The notes: a model not told the origin generated them from the letters alone. Counted from the first letter of the stretch, positions 7,725 to 16,931 are shown. The stretch is DNA of 17,233 bases from Bacteroidales bacterium (GCA_031272415.1 JAISTU010000094.1:1-17233); one strand, 5' to 3'. Program-made: numbers and translations.

Positions 7725-10700
7725 TTACAAATCTGTAAGCATGATTTTTACACTCAACCCTAAGTTGATAGTTAAGGTTTTGTATTGGTTAAGCAGTGCC
7801 GGTTTGGTCAAATTGTGGTCATAAAAGAGTTTGATAGAGAAATTTTTGGTAAATAAATATTCTGCATTGACGGCTATTTGGAAAATTCGCTGACCGGCAG
7901 ACGCTTGATTGATGTCTTCTTCTATTTTTCTCAAAAGTGTCTTATTATCCCGCAGTGAAAAATCGGCTCTTAATACCAATTCTCCTTCTGTTTTGCGTTT
8001 GATACCTGCAAAATTAAATGTTATATCAAGCCCTTTTATTCGATAACCTGCCCCTATAACTATCTCATTATTAGAGTTTTCTGTAACTTGGAAATTAGCC
8101 ATACTCAAAGTAACCGACCTCGACCGTCTCCATTCTGCTTTAAATTGCAAACTGTTTTTGAGCGACATATCAAAGCCGATTAACGGATTCATTGCCTCCG
8201 TAATCGCCACTTGTCCGACTTCAATATAGGGTATAAAATTATTCAACGCATCTCTAATTTGTTGATAATTACCTTCTTCCGGATTGAATGCCAAATTGGT
8301 AGTAAAACCGCCCAATTGATAAACGCATGTATAAGCATGTCGCAAAACAAAGGATTGGAATATCTTATTTAAGCCCGGAATACGCGTCAACCCGTTGTAA
8401 GAAATAGTCCAATTGGGCAAAGGAATGGCAAAAAATGGTGTTTTTGTATTCACTTTGTCGGGGGAAGTGCCCGAATAGGCAGCCCAAAATGCGTATAATA
8501 ATACTTCTTGGTCTAATTTTCCATAGCCGTCCGGAAAGCCGTCCACGTCAGGCGTTGGGGTATAACCCGGACGTGCAGATGCCCGCTGCTGTGCCAATCG
8601 ATTGGCAATTTCTATCCTGTATTTTTTGAAATTTTCAAAGTTTTGATTTTTGTAATTATCTGTAGTTGAGGCATCTGTAACCACTTTATCTTTCACAAAA
8701 AGCGTTCCTGCACAAAACGTTGTAATACTGAAACTTCCTGTTTGTTGGCGGGAATAGTCGGCAAAAATACCGTTAGAATCTGCTATATAATAACTTTGTT
8801 GGACATAACTGTATGTTCTTGTGGCAGTTAGGTCAATTTTAAGGTCTTTGATAGGTTCGAGTGTTATTTTTGCTGCCAAATTAGTATTTTTTCGCTGTTG
8901 ATAAGGTGTATTCAACAAATCGGACGTGGAAAGCCAGCCATTTTGCGAAGCCCTATATCGCAAATCCTCATCTTGGTCGCCAAAAACAAACAAAAATCCT
9001 GGGGAGCCGTTCTGTTTAATATTCAGCCCTAATAAATCCGGCTCCAACATAAAGCCTGTCATTGCTATCGCATTGCCTTCCGTGTAATTGAAAGACGCAT
9101 TTTTGACCAACATTAACATGCGTAAAAAGTTGTCTAACACTTCTTTACCGATATTTTTTTGCTTTTCTTGCTTTGCTTTTTCTCTGGCGCGAATGGAATC
9201 TTGTTGTTGTTTAGGCAATTTGGCTAATTCTGCTGCCGAAATGGTTGGTTGTTGCTTTTTCTTTAAAATCGGTTTATCTTTCAAACTGCTGCCAAATGTA
9301 CCCTGATTGACCTTCCTTAAATATTTGGATTTATTGTATAAAGTCGTAAAATTCAAAGTAGCATCAAAATGTTTTGCGTTTGTATTTTGAATGGAATTGC
9401 CCAAATAATCTATTGCTCTTGCCGCCGCTATCCACGAATAAGTAGCCTCATATTTTGCATTGGCACTGACAAAACTAAAAATAGGTATTTTATCAATCGG
9501 GATGTGCCAACTTGCGTTAAAAGTGTGAGAATAGTCGTTCATTTTGCCAAATTCGGAAAAACTTTTGCGTATTTGAGCCTTTTTTTCTTTGGTATCTATT
9601 CTTCCCTGCGGCTCGTCAATCCACGACTTGGCAGCGGCATTAAAATCCATTTTTATATTGGCAGATAAATCCCATGCTAAATTATAATCCCTTGACCATT
9701 CGTAAGTTTTGGCAAATGTAGGCTCCATGATAATGAGTGCCGAACTTGTATTTCTTAATTTTGTCTCCTGATAGGAGCGATACAATTGCGTGCGAAACGA
9801 CAAGGCTCTGGGCAATGGATAAAAATGGAAATCATATATCAATTGTAACCATTTGATTTTCTGCATCTTTTTTGCCTTCTCAAATGGCTGTATCTTTTTG
9901 GGCATATTGCTGTAAGAATACCCCAATTCTCCTGTATGCGTAAATAAGTTACTATATTCAATATCAATATTATACGCCTTTTCTTCGGTGTAAATATAAG
10001 AGAAATCAAAATTTTCTATATCCCAAATATGGTTTTTTGAACTATTGGGCGAGCGTTTGGTCTCTTTGACGCCTCCGGGTTTGCTTGACTCAATGCTCCC
10101 TTTTGCTATCGGGTCTCTGGAGGCACGGTCGCTGCCGGCACCGCTTGTTTTTTCTTTCCGTGCATTAACAATGTTAAAATTCTGACGCTGAATAACATCC
10201 AAAGATTGTCTTTTAATAGAATCTCTTTCTGCTTTGGTGTCATAAGTTTTGAGGTCATCTTTTAGTTTTACGTCCGGATTGAGCGGATTGTATTCAGGTG
10301 TATTTACATTTCTTGAAAAATCATAATGCACGGGCAAATTTATCCCCCACGAAGACGGTAATAATTTACCTAACTGTATATTAGCCGCCACATCAATAGA
10401 GGTCATAGTTTCCGTTTGACGGTCGTAAGTGCTGGCTTCCAATGCCCCGAAACCGGCTGTACTAATGCGTGCCGAAGCCGATACATCTCCTAAATCCGCC
10501 AAATCAAAGCGAACACTACCCAATGCAGCCCACCCCGATTTCTCCTCAAAATTGCCCAACCTTAACTCATTGACCCACAATTCAACAGATTTAGACTCCA
10601 TATCATCGTTATCATTGAGTCGCTTTTTCTTCGGATTGCGAATCCCCATCATAATAATTCTCACATCTCCCATATTGGGATTGCCCAATACGGAAAGTTC

Positions 10701-13700
10701 TTTGTCGCCGTCAAAAGTAGAATATTTTTCCGTAATCAAAAAATTACCTCCATGTCGATTGGCAATATTACGCTCTTGCTTTGTGTCTATCAAACTTTGC
10801 AAATCAATGGTTACATAATTGGAAACAGGCCAAATCAATGCCGTATCCTTTGTCCCCCAAGCCGTTAAATCAAACGGTGTAGAATATTCATAATAATTTT
10901 CCGAAAAATCCGAACCGATTCTTATAAAGAACTCTAAATCACCGCGTTGTAAAAAGTCCTCATCGGCTACTTTTTCGGCATGTAAATACAGTTTTAATGT
11001 TCCAAAACGCCGAAAATCATAAGAAGTATTTTTATACACCGCCCGCGCATCACCGTCACTCAAATTGACCGCTTTCATTGTCAAACTTTGCTCATTTAAT
11101 TGCTTAACAACGTTCATACTGACAGTTGTTTCTTCTCTTTCCACATCCGCCGGCATAACGTAAGGGATGGGAGAACGTTTGGCATTTTCTTCCAAAGAGA
11201 GCGTGGATACTGTGAACATAGTTTCACTGTTGTTGCTGTTTGGGGCACCTCCATTTTCACGCAAATCGCCCGAATATTGTCTCCACGACCCACGCACAAG
11301 CGACAATTCCGCAAAACGCAATACCACAGGCTCATCAAAACCTTTCAAAAACATCCGCATAAAACGAATGGAATTGTAACCCGACATAGAGCCTACCGTT
11401 TTATCCGGCTTGCGAACAGGGATTTTAAATTGATACCATTTTACCTTTCGCACTGCTCCGTTTTCCATTTTTACCTCACTTTCTTGAATATCAGTGATAT
11501 AACTATGTCCAATCACCATCGCATTGGGTCTCAAATCCATTTCATATTGGAAATATCTCTCATCTTCGGACATGGTATTGTCATTATTGATGTCTTCTTC
11601 ATTGGGGCGAGAAGTTGCAATAGTCGGATAATTATCCCGCTTTGCCTCTGCCGGACGGTCATCATCGGTGGGCGAATTGCCGTCTGTATTATTAAAATAT
11701 TTATATCTCTCAACAATGCCCAAACCGGCACTGTTGTAATCATCTCCCCTAAAATAGTGATAATTATCTGCCGAAGGGTCATTGTAAAACTTTTCATATA
11801 CCTGCGGGTCGAGAATCCCTTCAACAGTATTGAGATAACTTTGAAAATGCACCCTTTCCAAAGAATCATACAAACCGTCAAAACCTACATCAATATATTT
11901 CCTTGTTGCCGCATTTGCATCAAAAGCAACCACAATAGATTGATTTACAGGTACTCTGCCCCAAATTGTATAATCTACTCCGTCATCAGAGCCATCTACG
12001 GGCAAACCGTGTTCAAATGATTTTCGACCATCCCTTAAAATATCCTCAGAAATATCACCTAAATTGATATATAATTTACCTCCTTTGTGAGATGTGTTGT
12101 CCAAAAACGGGTCTAAAACCCAAAAACGTATATATTCTATGTTGCTGTTTTCAAAGTCAGTAACATCCAATTTACGCATAATACCTCCCCAGCGAGAGGC
12201 AGGATTTTTGAGCGTTCCATCATAATTTAAACCTGCTGAAATCCCCGCAACTCCTATAGCATCATAATTGTAAGGTCCCCTTTCGGCAGGATAATATGCC
12301 ATATCAAACATGTGTATATAAGGGTCTTCGGCAGCGTTCACCAATACAGGTCTATTGGGAAAAACTTCAACCACTTGCACACGCCGTCCGTACATCTGCG
12401 AGCGAGCGTCCACATCTATACTGCCATCCCAATAATTTTCATATCTTTTTTCCTGCAACGTGTTGTCTATATTGTACCATGAAAGCAAAGCACGATTAAA
12501 ACCGTATCTTAAACCTGTTCCCGGCGCTGCTTCGGGGAACATTCCATTGCCATATTGATATTGTGGTGTTGAGGCTAATTCCCATTGAGACATATTTTTA
12601 AGGTCATAAGTCGTAATTGCCGCCTCAAAATCATCAATATACAACTCTGCCTCTTTCCCTTTCCCCAAAACACGAGAATGACCCGGTATAAAATGAGCAA
12701 ATTCACCATTGAGCGTAATGCGTGAATCGGTAGTGGATTTATAAAAAGGTAAATAATTCAATGCCTTTGTCAGCCACCTTGAATTGGTTTGATAAGCAAG
12801 GCTCATGCCCCAAATGGTGTTGTTGATAGGCTCGTCCCCAAAATTAATTTTTGTAATTGCTTCCGAAACCCGCTCCCTAAGATTGAGAATGGTCGCTCCG
12901 AGTACAAATTTTTCACTGAATTTATATTCTGCATTCAAACCGAACATGGTCTTTTTTTGCCCCATTAACGTTTGACTTTCAACAGAAATATTTAACGGCA
13001 TACCCGACTGCATATAGGCTTCGTTGGTAATTCGTAACATGCCCATATTATAATCTACCGTATAATCCACATTTTCTTGCAAAGTAATACCTCCTGCCGT
13101 TACTTGTACAGAGCCTTGTGCCAAATTGCCCATCCCCAGCGAAATCATTGAGCCTAAGGACGACTTAAAACTGCCTTCCAAATAAAATTTATTTTTATCC
13201 GGAAATTGTTGTGCCAATACTTTTGTTGTAGAATACAGAGAATCAAACGCATAACGGTCTGCCGATTCAGGGTCAGACGCCAACGCAGCCCTCAAATCCT
13301 TTCCAAATGGCTCTACCTTTGGAAAATACACCCGCCCACGTGAAGATTGTATTGTACCTCCTTCGGTAGCAGCATTATCTATATAATCAAAGAAACCATC
13401 GCTGACGGCTGCTTGTTGCTGGTCTAAACGGTCTGCTCCCAAAAGCCTTATCAACGGTATTCCTTTGAGACTCTGGTCATTAACCTCCGCAAAATAACCC
13501 ATCGCTACACCCGACTCTTCTCCCCTGTAAATTACATTTAAGCGAAAATCTTCGGACGAAAGTTGATACGTATTTAATGAATACACATTTTTCATCATCA
13601 ATTTCCACAATGGAATACCCGGATTGACAGATGTACTCTTTAATAATTTGACTATCAGGCAACTCGGTGTTTCTACTTCATTGGAAAATTGTCCCACCTG

Positions 13701-15254
13701 ATACACTGTAGAATCCCCTAAAATAGTATACTGAAACGCTACCGCCAACACTTGGTCTGCGTTAAGTTTATTATGCAAAGAAATAAAGCCCAATTTGGGG
13801 TTAAAGTCGTATTCTGTTGTACTCAAAAGCCGCGCCGACTCTACTTTTTCAAAATCTATCCCCGAAATCATACCGCCTCTGTAAGATTTTAAATAATTAA
13901 AGGCAGTATTGATATTTTTCATTTGTGCATAATTGATGCCCTGCAAAAGATTATTGGCATTGGAATCAGGATAAATCCTTGCCGAACTGCGCTGAATGTT
14001 TTTGTTATGTGGCTCAATTTCTCCCAAATCCGCCAACGCAATAATATTCCTGTTTTCGGTAACCGCAGAGCCTATATTGGTACGCCATACCTCAATGCGA
14101 GTAATATTAACTTTTGAATTGACCAACGGCAAAGTTGCCAATGCCTCATTATAATGGTCATAAAAATATTGTGCAATAAAAAAGTGCCTGTCTTCTTCAT
14201 AATCATCCGCCCGAAAATCAAATTTATTCAATTCCGAACCGCCCGCAACCGTAATTGTCTTTTTATCACCATCTTGTCGCGATACGACTGCCGTAAGAGT
14301 AAGTTTGCCAAATTGTAATTGAGCCTTACCGCCAAACAAAGTTTGAGACCCTTGTATCAGCGTACTACTCAAGGGCATATTTACATTCCCAAATTCCAAT
14401 ACTTTGATAATTTCATCCTCTTTGCCTTCATAACGCAATTTAAATTTATTTTCAAAATCAAAATTGGCTAATGTATTGTAATTGAGGTCATAAGCAATTT
14501 TATCGCCAATTTTGGCTTTCATATTTAATTGAATATTTTCATCAAAGTCAAAGTCATTACTTTTTCGCTTATCAAGTGTTAAACTCGGATTGTTGGTATT
14601 AGTATGTATATATTTGATAGTCAATTCCAAAGAGCCGGAGGGACGTATATCAATTTTATTGCTTCCAAAAATGTGTTCAAATACTTCCGAAGGGACACGA
14701 ATATTTTTCAAAAAGCCGGAAGAGCCTTCTTCTGATGGTGCTCCTGCCCGTTCTCGCCAATAATCTTTCATGGCTTTTTTCATGTCAAATTTCATATATT
14801 CCCGCAAATCCATTGTGCCCGCAGGTCCGTTATTTAGCGAGCCTACTTTGTTTTGGAACGTATAAGAATTGGTTTTGGGGTCATAAACTATCTCTTTTGT
14901 AATGTTTTTGGGTGTTTTAAGGTTAAAATTTCCACCCGAATTGTCATTGTAAGGATTATCACTTTGCGGGTCTTTGCTTTGGGTACTATCCGGTGGCGGG
15001 TCAGTAGCAATAAAAGATTGAGCCGCCAAATCAATAGAAGGTTCAACGGTCGCTTTTTTGCTCGTATGAACGCTCTTTTGCTGAGATTTTACAGCCACAT
15101 CTTCCTGTTGATCTTTCTCATTTTCAGTCGAATGCAATTTATTAAACGATTTTTGCACATAATGAGGTGTCGCAAACAATGAAACACCAATGAGCAACGC
15201 CAAACTGCCCGCTACAAAATGATTACCCCAAAATCTTTTCTCTTTAATATTCAA
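7725..15254 (-). CDS. sprA: SprA (Sov) outer-membrane translocon of the type IX secretion system
   Basis: A 2509-residue protein, close to P. gingivalis Sov and F. johnsoniae SprA (about 2400-2500). SprA is the very large single-chain beta-barrel that exports type IX cargo with C-terminal sorting domains across the outer membrane; PorV and a plug protein bind it. The N-terminus (about 1-33) is a signal peptide with core AGSLALLIGVSLFA, followed by a polar Ser/Asp/Asn-rich linker to about 110. Family text is clear: QVLAVAFQYT, GDEPINNTIWG (about 805-815), IDDFEAA (about 871-877), SVELWVNELRLG (about 1553-1565) and SRNVNTPEYNPLNPDVKLKDD. A charged Lys/Gln-rich stretch lies near 2002-2035. The ORF is unbroken. 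The start is TTG at 15254: an in-frame stop lies 15 nt upstream with no ATG or GTG between, and the next Met comes far beyond the signal peptide. It follows ruvA by 4 bp, so the two share a transcript, as in other Bacteroidota where sprA/sov lies near ruvA. No other type IX genes are in the window. Confidence 0.96.
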   Translation of the reverse strand: MNIKEKRFWGNHFVAGSLALLIGVSLFATPHYVQKSFNKLHSTENEKDQQEDVAVKSQQKSVHTSKKATVEPSIDLAAQSFIATDPPPDSTQSKDPQSDNPYNDNSGGNFNLKTPKNITKEIVYDPKTNSYTFQNKVGSLNNGPAGTMDLREYMKFDMKKAMKDYWRERAGAPSEEGSSGFLKNIRVPSEVFEHIFGSNKIDIRPSGSLELTIKYIHTNTNNPSLTLDKRKSNDFDFDENIQLNMKAKIGDKIAYDLNYNTLANFDFENKFKLRYEGKEDEIIKVLEFGNVNMPLSSTLIQGSQTLFGGKAQLQFGKLTLTAVVSRQDGDKKTITVAGGSELNKFDFRADDYEEDRHFFIAQYFYDHYNEALATLPLVNSKVNITRIEVWRTNIGSAVTENRNIIALADLGEIEPHNKNIQRSSARIYPDSNANNLLQGINYAQMKNINTAFNYLKSYRGGMISGIDFEKVESARLLSTTEYDFNPKLGFISLHNKLNADQVLAVAFQYTILGDSTVYQVGQFSNEVETPSCLIVKLLKSTSVNPGIPLWKLMMKNVYSLNTYQLSSEDFRLNVIYRGEESGVAMGYFAEVNDQSLKGIPLIRLLGADRLDQQQAAVSDGFFDYIDNAATEGGTIQSSRGRVYFPKVEPFGKDLRAALASDPESADRYAFDSLYSTTKVLAQQFPDKNKFYLEGSFKSSLGSMISLGMGNLAQGSVQVTAGGITLQENVDYTVDYNMGMLRITNEAYMQSGMPLNISVESQTLMGQKKTMFGLNAEYKFSEKFVLGATILNLRERVSEAITKINFGDEPINNTIWGMSLAYQTNSRWLTKALNYLPFYKSTTDSRITLNGEFAHFIPGHSRVLGKGKEAELYIDDFEAAITTYDLKNMSQWELASTPQYQYGNGMFPEAAPGTGLRYGFNRALLSWYNIDNTLQEKRYENYWDGSIDVDARSQMYGRRVQVVEVFPNRPVLVNAAEDPYIHMFDMAYYPAERGPYNYDAIGVAGISAGLNYDGTLKNPASRWGGIMRKLDVTDFENSNIEYIRFWVLDPFLDNTSHKGGKLYINLGDISEDILRDGRKSFEHGLPVDGSDDGVDYTIWGRVPVNQSIVVAFDANAATRKYIDVGFDGLYDSLERVHFQSYLNTVEGILDPQVYEKFYNDPSADNYHYFRGDDYNSAGLGIVERYKYFNNTDGNSPTDDDRPAEAKRDNYPTIATSRPNEEDINNDNTMSEDERYFQYEMDLRPNAMVIGHSYITDIQESEVKMENGAVRKVKWYQFKIPVRKPDKTVGSMSGYNSIRFMRMFLKGFDEPVVLRFAELSLVRGSWRQYSGDLRENGGAPNSNNSETMFTVSTLSLEENAKRSPIPYVMPADVEREETTVSMNVVKQLNEQSLTMKAVNLSDGDARAVYKNTSYDFRRFGTLKLYLHAEKVADEDFLQRGDLEFFIRIGSDFSENYYEYSTPFDLTAWGTKDTALIWPVSNYVTIDLQSLIDTKQERNIANRHGGNFLITEKYSTFDGDKELSVLGNPNMGDVRIIMMGIRNPKKKRLNDNDDMESKSVELWVNELRLGNFEEKSGWAALGSVRFDLADLGDVSASARISTAGFGALEASTYDRQTETMTSIDVAANIQLGKLLPSSWGINLPVHYDFSRNVNTPEYNPLNPDVKLKDDLKTYDTKAERDSIKRQSLDVIQRQNFNIVNARKEKTSGAGSDRASRDPIAKGSIESSKPGGVKETKRSPNSSKNHIWDIENFDFSYIYTEEKAYNIDIEYSNLFTHTGELGYSYSNMPKKIQPFEKAKKMQKIKWLQLIYDFHFYPLPRALSFRTQLYRSYQETKLRNTSSALIIMEPTFAKTYEWSRDYNLAWDLSANIKMDFNAAAKSWIDEPQGRIDTKEKKAQIRKSFSEFGKMNDYSHTFNASWHIPIDKIPIFSFVSANAKYEATYSWIAAARAIDYLGNSIQNTNAKHFDATLNFTTLYNKSKYLRKVNQGTFGSSLKDKPILKKKQQPTISAAELAKLPKQQQDSIRAREKAKQEKQKNIGKEVLDNFLRMLMLVKNASFNYTEGNAIAMTGFMLEPDLLGLNIKQNGSPGFLFVFGDQDEDLRYRASQNGWLSTSDLLNTPYQQRKNTNLAAKITLEPIKDLKIDLTATRTYSYVQQSYYIADSNGIFADYSRQQTGSFSITTFCAGTLFVKDKVVTDASTTDNYKNQNFENFKKYRIEIANRLAQQRASARPGYTPTPDVDGFPDGYGKLDQEVLLYAFWAAYSGTSPDKVNTKTPFFAIPLPNWTISYNGLTRIPGLNKIFQSFVLRHAYTCVYQLGGFTTNLAFNPEEGNYQQIRDALNNFIPYIEVGQVAITEAMNPLIGFDMSLKNSLQFKAEWRRSRSVTLSMANFQVTENSNNEIVIGAGYRIKGLDITFNFAGIKRKTEGELVLRADFSLRDNKTLLRKIEEDINQASAGQRIFQIAVNAEYLFTKNFSIKLFYDHNLTKPALLNQYKTLTINLGLSVKIMLTDL

Positions 15255-15258
15255 ATTA

Positions 15259-15846
15259 TTACAACATTTTTAATGCTTCTTTGATGAGTACTTCTATCGA
15301 AGGCTCACCATCAAAAGTTTTCAAAATTTTATCCACTGCTTTTTCGGCTGTCGGTTTAGCAAAACCTAATGAAACCAACGCACTTAATGCCTCATTGCGA
15401 ACATTGCTGCCACTAACCGCTGATACTGTTACATCCAAACCGCTCTTAATTAACTTATCTTTGAGTTCAATAATCAATCTTTGAGCCGTTTTTGCACCTA
15501 TTCCTTTTACTGCTTGTAATGCTGACACATTCCCCGACGAAATCCATGACTGTAATTCAGACGGATTTGCCGAAGAGAGCAACATCTGTGCCGTATTTGC
15601 TCCTATGCCTGAAACGCTGATTAACAAGCGAAACAATTCCCGCTCCTCCTTGCCCGCAAAGCCATACAAAGTGTGCGCATCTTCCTTTATCTGCAAGTGT
15701 GTAAATAACTTACACACCGCTCCTTGCGCCGGCAATTTGGTATACGTGTTCAACGAAACAAACACCGCATAACCTATCCCCTTATTGTCAATCACGACAG
15801 ATGTAGGATTCTTCTCTGTTAATATTCCTTCAATATATGCTATCAT
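15259..15846 (-). CDS. ruvA: Holliday junction branch-migration protein RuvA
   Basis: A 195-residue protein, within the normal 190-205 range. RuvA tetramers bind four-way DNA junctions and load the RuvB motor, which drives branch migration in recombination and fork repair. It begins with the OB-fold sequence MIAYIEGILTEKNPTSVVID. Two helix-hairpin-helix motifs follow, VSGIGANTAQMLL (about 78-90) and VKGIGAKTAQRLI (about 113-125), and the C-terminal three-helix RuvB-contact domain ends in EALKML. The ATG at 15846 gives the canonical N-terminus. An AGGAGA (15866-15861 on the - strand) lies upstream but about 14 nt from the ATG, too far to be a typical ribosome-binding site. sprA starts 4 bp after the stop. 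Confidence 0.97.
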   Translation of the reverse strand: MIAYIEGILTEKNPTSVVIDNKGIGYAVFVSLNTYTKLPAQGAVCKLFTHLQIKEDAHTLYGFAGKEERELFRLLISVSGIGANTAQMLLSSANPSELQSWISSGNVSALQAVKGIGAKTAQRLIIELKDKLIKSGLDVTVSAVSGSNVRNEALSALVSLGFAKPTAEKAVDKILKTFDGEPSIEVLIKEALKML

Positions 15847-16043
15847 AAATTTATTTTACTTCTCCTTTTTTAAACAAAAAAGAAAACATAAAAACGAATA
15901 AACTTTTTTTTTATTGTATTATTTTTTGATTTTTTTCAAAATTAAAATGTCATATTTTTTTGAATAATTTATATATAATTGATAATCAATGTTTTATAAT
16001 TCCTTTTTTTAGAGTAGAGAATTTTAATTGACAATTGACAGTG

Positions 16044-16077
16044 TTTTTTTGCATTTTGGGACAAAAACGTTCTAAAA
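16044..16077 (+). repeat. Intergenic hairpin repeat, copy B
   Basis: The second copy of the element at 2930-2962, with T7, GCATTTTGGGA and GTTCTAAA. TTTTGGGAC (16054-16062) can pair with GTTCTAAAA (16069-16077) across the loop AAAAAC in 9 pairs, two of them G-U. It lies about 125-157 nt before the antitoxin start, on the same strand, which is nearly the same distance as copy A from tamB. Confidence 0.55.
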
Positions 16078-16133
16078 ATAGATAAAAAACATTCTCAATC
16101 TTCAATTTTCAAGTAAAAAATGTTTTTTAATTT

Positions 16134-16159
16134 TTAATTGAAAGTTTTGTGTATCTTTG
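16134..16159 (+). promoter_or_regulatory. Promoter of the toxin-antitoxin operon
   Basis: TATCTTTG (16152-16159) is a TAnnTTTG -7 box, with TTAATTG (16134-16140) 11 bp before it. The block GTGTATCTTTGCAA is shared exactly with the tRNA-Leu promoter. Transcription would start near 16165, about 35 nt before the antitoxin ATG. No clear operator palindrome for autoregulation is visible. Confidence 0.6.
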
Positions 16160-16200
16160 CAAAACAATAAATTAAAAAACAAACTAAAAGTAAGAATCAA

Positions 16201-16521
16201 ATGAGAACAGCGACGTACAATCAAGTAGAAAAGAGAGTAGCAACACCAATTAACTCTCAAACAGAAAATAAACAGCCTTTTGTATTTACCCCTGACTTTG
16301 AAGGAGAAACTATACCGCAACGACTTAGGGCAATAGACAAAGTAATACGGTATTTAAAAAGGGCTGAAAAGAAAAATCCATCATTAAAAAGGTTAAAAGA
16401 AGTGGCTATAGATATGTACAATGAACTCTATCTGTATCGTATAGACCGTTCAGTACAGGATTATAAAGAGGGAAAGTGTAAAGAAATTGCTATCGAAGAC
16501 CTATGGAAAAGTGAAAATTAA
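16201..16521 (+). CDS. Putative antitoxin of a YoeB/Txe-type toxin (unrecognised family)
   Basis: A 106-residue protein encoded directly before a YoeB-type toxin, whose start overlaps it by 11 nt. By position and coupling it should be the antitoxin that binds and neutralises the toxin. It does not show the usual YefM/Phd N-terminus, and I do not recognise the family. Its first 35 residues are polar and probably flexible. The middle (about 38-80) is basic and helical (IDKVIRYLKRAEKKNPSLKR), possibly the DNA- or toxin-contacting part. The C-terminus (QDYKEGKCKEIAIEDLWKSEN) resembles the amphipathic toxin-binding tails of many antitoxins, which often end in 'eeLW'. The ATG at 16201 lies about 35 nt after the predicted transcription start. 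The role is inferred from context; the coding sequence itself is well supported. Confidence 0.7.
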   Translation: MRTATYNQVEKRVATPINSQTENKQPFVFTPDFEGETIPQRLRAIDKVIRYLKRAEKKNPSLKRLKEVAIDMYNELYLYRIDRSVQDYKEGKCKEIAIEDLWKSEN

Positions 16522-16783
16522 ATATTCACCCGATGCATTAGATAGCATAGAGGATTATAAATTCAATGGGAAAAGACGCGACAAAGAAAAGGTAACAGCA
16601 CTTATTGAATCCATTAAGAAAAATCCAAGAAACGGATTAGGAAAACCTGAACGATTAAAATACAGATACCCGGAAGAACATTGGTCAAGGAGAATAAACC
16701 AAAAAGACAGATTATTATATCAAATAATATCTGATGAGTTAGTTATGATAACTGCAATAGATGGGCATTATGAAGATAAATAA
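16511..16783 (+). CDS. YoeB/Txe-family toxin (ribosome-dependent mRNA interferase)
   Basis: From GTG at 16511 the protein has 90 residues, close to the 84 of E. coli YoeB. YoeB binds the ribosome A site and cleaves the mRNA there, stopping translation until the antitoxin is restored. The N-terminus MKIKYSPDALDSIEDY matches the family start, followed by KNPRNGLGKPERLK, WSRRI and DRLLYQI. The catalytic residues of YoeB (E46, R65, H83, Y84) correspond to E47, R67, H86 and Y87, all present, so the toxin looks active. Three extra residues (EDK) follow the HY that ends E. coli YoeB. A TTG at 16487 would add eight residues (MLSKTYGK) that are not in the family, so GTG 16511 is preferred. The start overlaps the antitoxin end by 11 nt in another frame, which suggests translational coupling. 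Confidence 0.9.
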   Translation: MKIKYSPDALDSIEDYKFNGKRRDKEKVTALIESIKKNPRNGLGKPERLKYRYPEEHWSRRINQKDRLLYQIISDELVMITAIDGHYEDK

Positions 16784-16931
16784 CTATCTCTGTTTTGTAA
16801 TTGTATTGCTTTGGCACAATATCCTTTTTCTAAATCACAATTCAAACAAAATGCTAAAAAACTTGTTTTTTTTCCACTTTATAATCAACAAAAAAACCAA
16901 CTAAATCACTTTTAATTCTTCATTTTTAATT

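Larger units (their letters stand above)
15847..16200. other. Divergent AT-rich spacer between ruvA and the toxin-antitoxin operon
   Basis: 354 bp with no coding potential that I can see. It contains long A/T runs, one copy of the 33-bp hairpin repeat (16044-16076) and the promoter of the toxin-antitoxin genes (16134-16159). For ruvA the only candidate -7 box is TAATTTTG (15944-15937 on the - strand), without a matching -33 TTG, so the ruvA promoter remains uncertain. Confidence 0.6.

Noticed and set aside
11100..12020. A 306-codon open frame on the + strand opposite sprA
   Set aside because: It lies wholly antisense to conserved SprA sequence, its translation is low in complexity and rich in Ile, His and Arg, and no family features are seen. 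The other long antisense frames against ilvE, tamB and sprA are rejected for the same reason.
15859..15866. AGGAGAAG as the ribosome-binding site of ruvA
   Set aside because: It is about 14 nt from the ATG, beyond normal spacing, and Bacteroidota rarely rely on such sites. It may be chance.
15890..15960. Long T-rich runs as a terminator or CRISPR-like repeat
   Set aside because: No GC-containing stem precedes the T-runs and no regular repeat-spacer pattern exists here or elsewhere in the window.
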